This document shows, piece by piece, positions 22,880 to 24,143 of a DNA stretch of 24,143 bases. The DNA lies in contig JACMKY010000341.1 in assembly GCA_014379925.1 (NCBI GenBank), forward strand, positions 1 to 24,143, given 5' to 3'. Made by a program: the position numbers and the translations under genes. The number at the start of each line of letters is the position of its first letter. The stretch's first letter is position 1. The stretch is from Cytophagales bacterium (lineage in GTDB: Bacteria > Bacteroidota > Bacteroidia > Cytophagales > ES-bin-26). The notes under the pieces were generated by a model. It made no database searches. It was not told where the DNA came from and saw nothing but the letters and a program-made list of their open reading frames with translations.

Positions 22880-24143
22880 TTATTTGATCAGCACCACCTT
22901 TTTAGTTTTCCGGTGCGTGCTGGTTTCCACGGTGCAAAAATAAAGGCCTTTCGATTGCCGGTTGCCATCCAATTCCACTTCGAAGTACCCCGCCCGGTGA
23001 GCTGGGTTATCCAGTAAAACGGCCGTGTTTTTGCCCAAAGCATCCGTCAGGGTGATTCGAACGGCTCCGGCTTGCGGTACGCCGTACCGGATCACCGCCC
23101 GGTCCGTGGTTGGGTTGGGGCGGATTTCGAACTGAGCAGTAATCTCCGGCTGCAACTGCCCCCTGCGGCCACCTTCGTCCCGCTCCCTTTCGGCTTCTTC
23201 CAACTGCTGAAGCTTCTCTTGGTAATTGTTGAAGCCCCGGGATGCGGTTTTGTAAGCGCCGCCCTGGCAAAAAGTGCTTACTTCGGAGGCGGGTTGGAAG
23301 GAATAAAGCGCCCGGCTACAGCTTGGGTTGAAACTCGGCCCTCCGAGGTCGGAAGCGGCCGGAACCAGGGCGATTGGGTATTTGACCACGAGCAGGACGT
23401 TCTGGGTATCGTCGGTGGCGTCTCGCCGTTGCAGGTTTACCAGCAGCTTCACGTAGGCCCGGCCCGGCTCCCAGTGTACTTCGTTGGGATTGTCGCTGGA
23501 AGTAACCTCGAAGATGTTACCGTCCATGCACGCCAGGTCGGCGTAATTGGTGCGGTACTGATCAACGCCGGCGGCGTTGCCTTCGTAGACCAGGTTGCCC
23601 ACGCTCTGGTTGGTGTTGTTGAGGTTATAGCTGTCGAACACCAGCGCGGCCTGAATCTCCTCCACCACCAGCCCGGACGCCGGATTGACGACGTACTTGA
23701 GGTCTTGCGCCAGTCGGAATTTGTAGGAAGTGTAATTGGTGATGCTGTAGAAATCGTTGAATCCGGTCGAGGGGCCAGTCTCTAAACTGTACTGCGTGGT
23801 TTGCACGTTGCACTGGGGCGTTTCCAGCACGTTGAACACGCCCATCGTTTCGTTGTAATACGGGTATTCGCTGTCGGGTGCGTAGCCGGGGTTGGAGCCC
23901 GGCGTGCGGAAGCCAAACGTGTTGTACGGAATGGTGGTTTCTATTGTACCCGTGTACGTACCCGTCATGTTGATGGCCATGGGCGTGAGTTCCACCGACT
24001 GCGGACCGGGCGCTTTCTTACCGCCGCCGATGAAAAAATCGAGCACGCTCAAGGCATCGCCGATGTAGGGAATGGCTTTGAAACCGGTTTTCAAAAACTT
24101 GCTGTTTTTAGCCAGATTAGAAAAGTCGCTAAGTTCCTTTATC
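22880..24143 (-). CDS. T9SS-exported protein with C-terminal sorting domain (partial, N-terminus outside window)
   Basis: The frame stays open to the right edge of the window, so the N-terminus is missing; about 420 residues are seen. The final 85 residues form a type A sorting domain of the type IX secretion system: EIRPNPTTDRAVIRYGV, an LTDALGK-type strand, and a GLYFCTVETSTHRKTKKVVLIK end. T9SS reads this signal to move the protein across the outer membrane. The visible part includes IPYIGDALSVLDFFIGGGKK, a Tyr/Asn/Thr-rich region with several strands, and a charged helical linker (LQQLEEAERERDEGGRRG) before the sorting domain. I do not recognise the upstream domain. A TTG at 24094 is only an internal codon. 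It converges on the ferredoxin gene with a 90-base gap and no clear terminator. Confidence 0.88.
   Translation of the reverse strand, partial: IKELSDFSNLAKNSKFLKTGFKAIPYIGDALSVLDFFIGGGKKAPGPQSVELTPMAINMTGTYTGTIETTIPYNTFGFRTPGSNPGYAPDSEYPYYNETMGVFNVLETPQCNVQTTQYSLETGPSTGFNDFYSITNYTSYKFRLAQDLKYVVNPASGLVVEEIQAALVFDSYNLNNTNQSVGNLVYEGNAAGVDQYRTNYADLACMDGNIFEVTSSDNPNEVHWEPGRAYVKLLVNLQRRDATDDTQNVLLVVKYPIALVPAASDLGGPSFNPSCSRALYSFQPASEVSTFCQGGAYKTASRGFNNYQEKLQQLEEAERERDEGGRRGQLQPEITAQFEIRPNPTTDRAVIRYGVPQAGAVRITLTDALGKNTAVLLDNPAHRAGYFEVELDGNRQSKGLYFCTVETSTHRKTKKVVLIK

Overview
The window looks like chromosomal DNA from a Bacteroidota species, most likely a moderately GC-rich member of the Cytophagales. 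Four things point there: a fused SecD-SecF protein, an ExbB-ExbD-ExbD-type TonB cluster whose TonB has the N-terminus typical of the phylum, a C-terminal type IX secretion sorting domain, and several -7 elements of the form TAnnTTTG, two of them with a TTG 17 bases upstream. I see no rRNA, tRNA, CRISPR array, insertion sequence or phage gene, so most of the window is housekeeping and envelope genes.

Layout. Bases 1-1392, reading left: the end of a MoxR-type AAA+ ATPase gene (cut by the window edge), preceded by a DUF4159 gene and its promoter. Bases 1477-5733, reading right: a small unrecognised secreted protein, secDF, and a DedA-family membrane protein. Bases 5734-6280 have no gene; they hold a strong nested hairpin, a possible promoter and a long leader. 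Bases 6281-13090, reading right: an energy-transduction cluster of exbB, three exbD paralogues, tonB, a two-helix membrane protein, a PstS-like lipoprotein and a secreted TPR protein, closed by a clear intrinsic terminator. Bases 13249-20970, reading left: an RND/MMPL transporter, a Kup potassium transporter with a good promoter, an APC amino-acid permease, a guanine deaminase and a DUF4136 lipoprotein. Bases 21312-22789, reading right: a TrxR-like ferredoxin-NADP reductase and a 2Fe-2S ferredoxin, a plausible redox pair. Bases 22880-24143, reading left: the C-terminal part of a T9SS-exported protein, cut by the window edge.

How it fits together. ExbB with the ExbD proteins should form the proton-driven inner-membrane motor that powers TonB, and so outer-membrane TonB-dependent uptake. 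The PstS-like and TPR proteins in the same run of genes probably act in or near the periplasm with this system, but their exact role cannot be read from sequence. SecDF uses the proton gradient to help Sec export, which feeds the lipoproteins and the T9SS cargo.

The most unusual signal is outside the genes. Four intergenic gaps (5003-5070, 15652-15760, 18118-18184, 22322-22469) each carry a long stem-loop built from short repeated words, with a different word in each gap. The third exbD copy and the structured region before exbB are the next most interesting points. I found no clear candidate for an entirely new multi-gene system.
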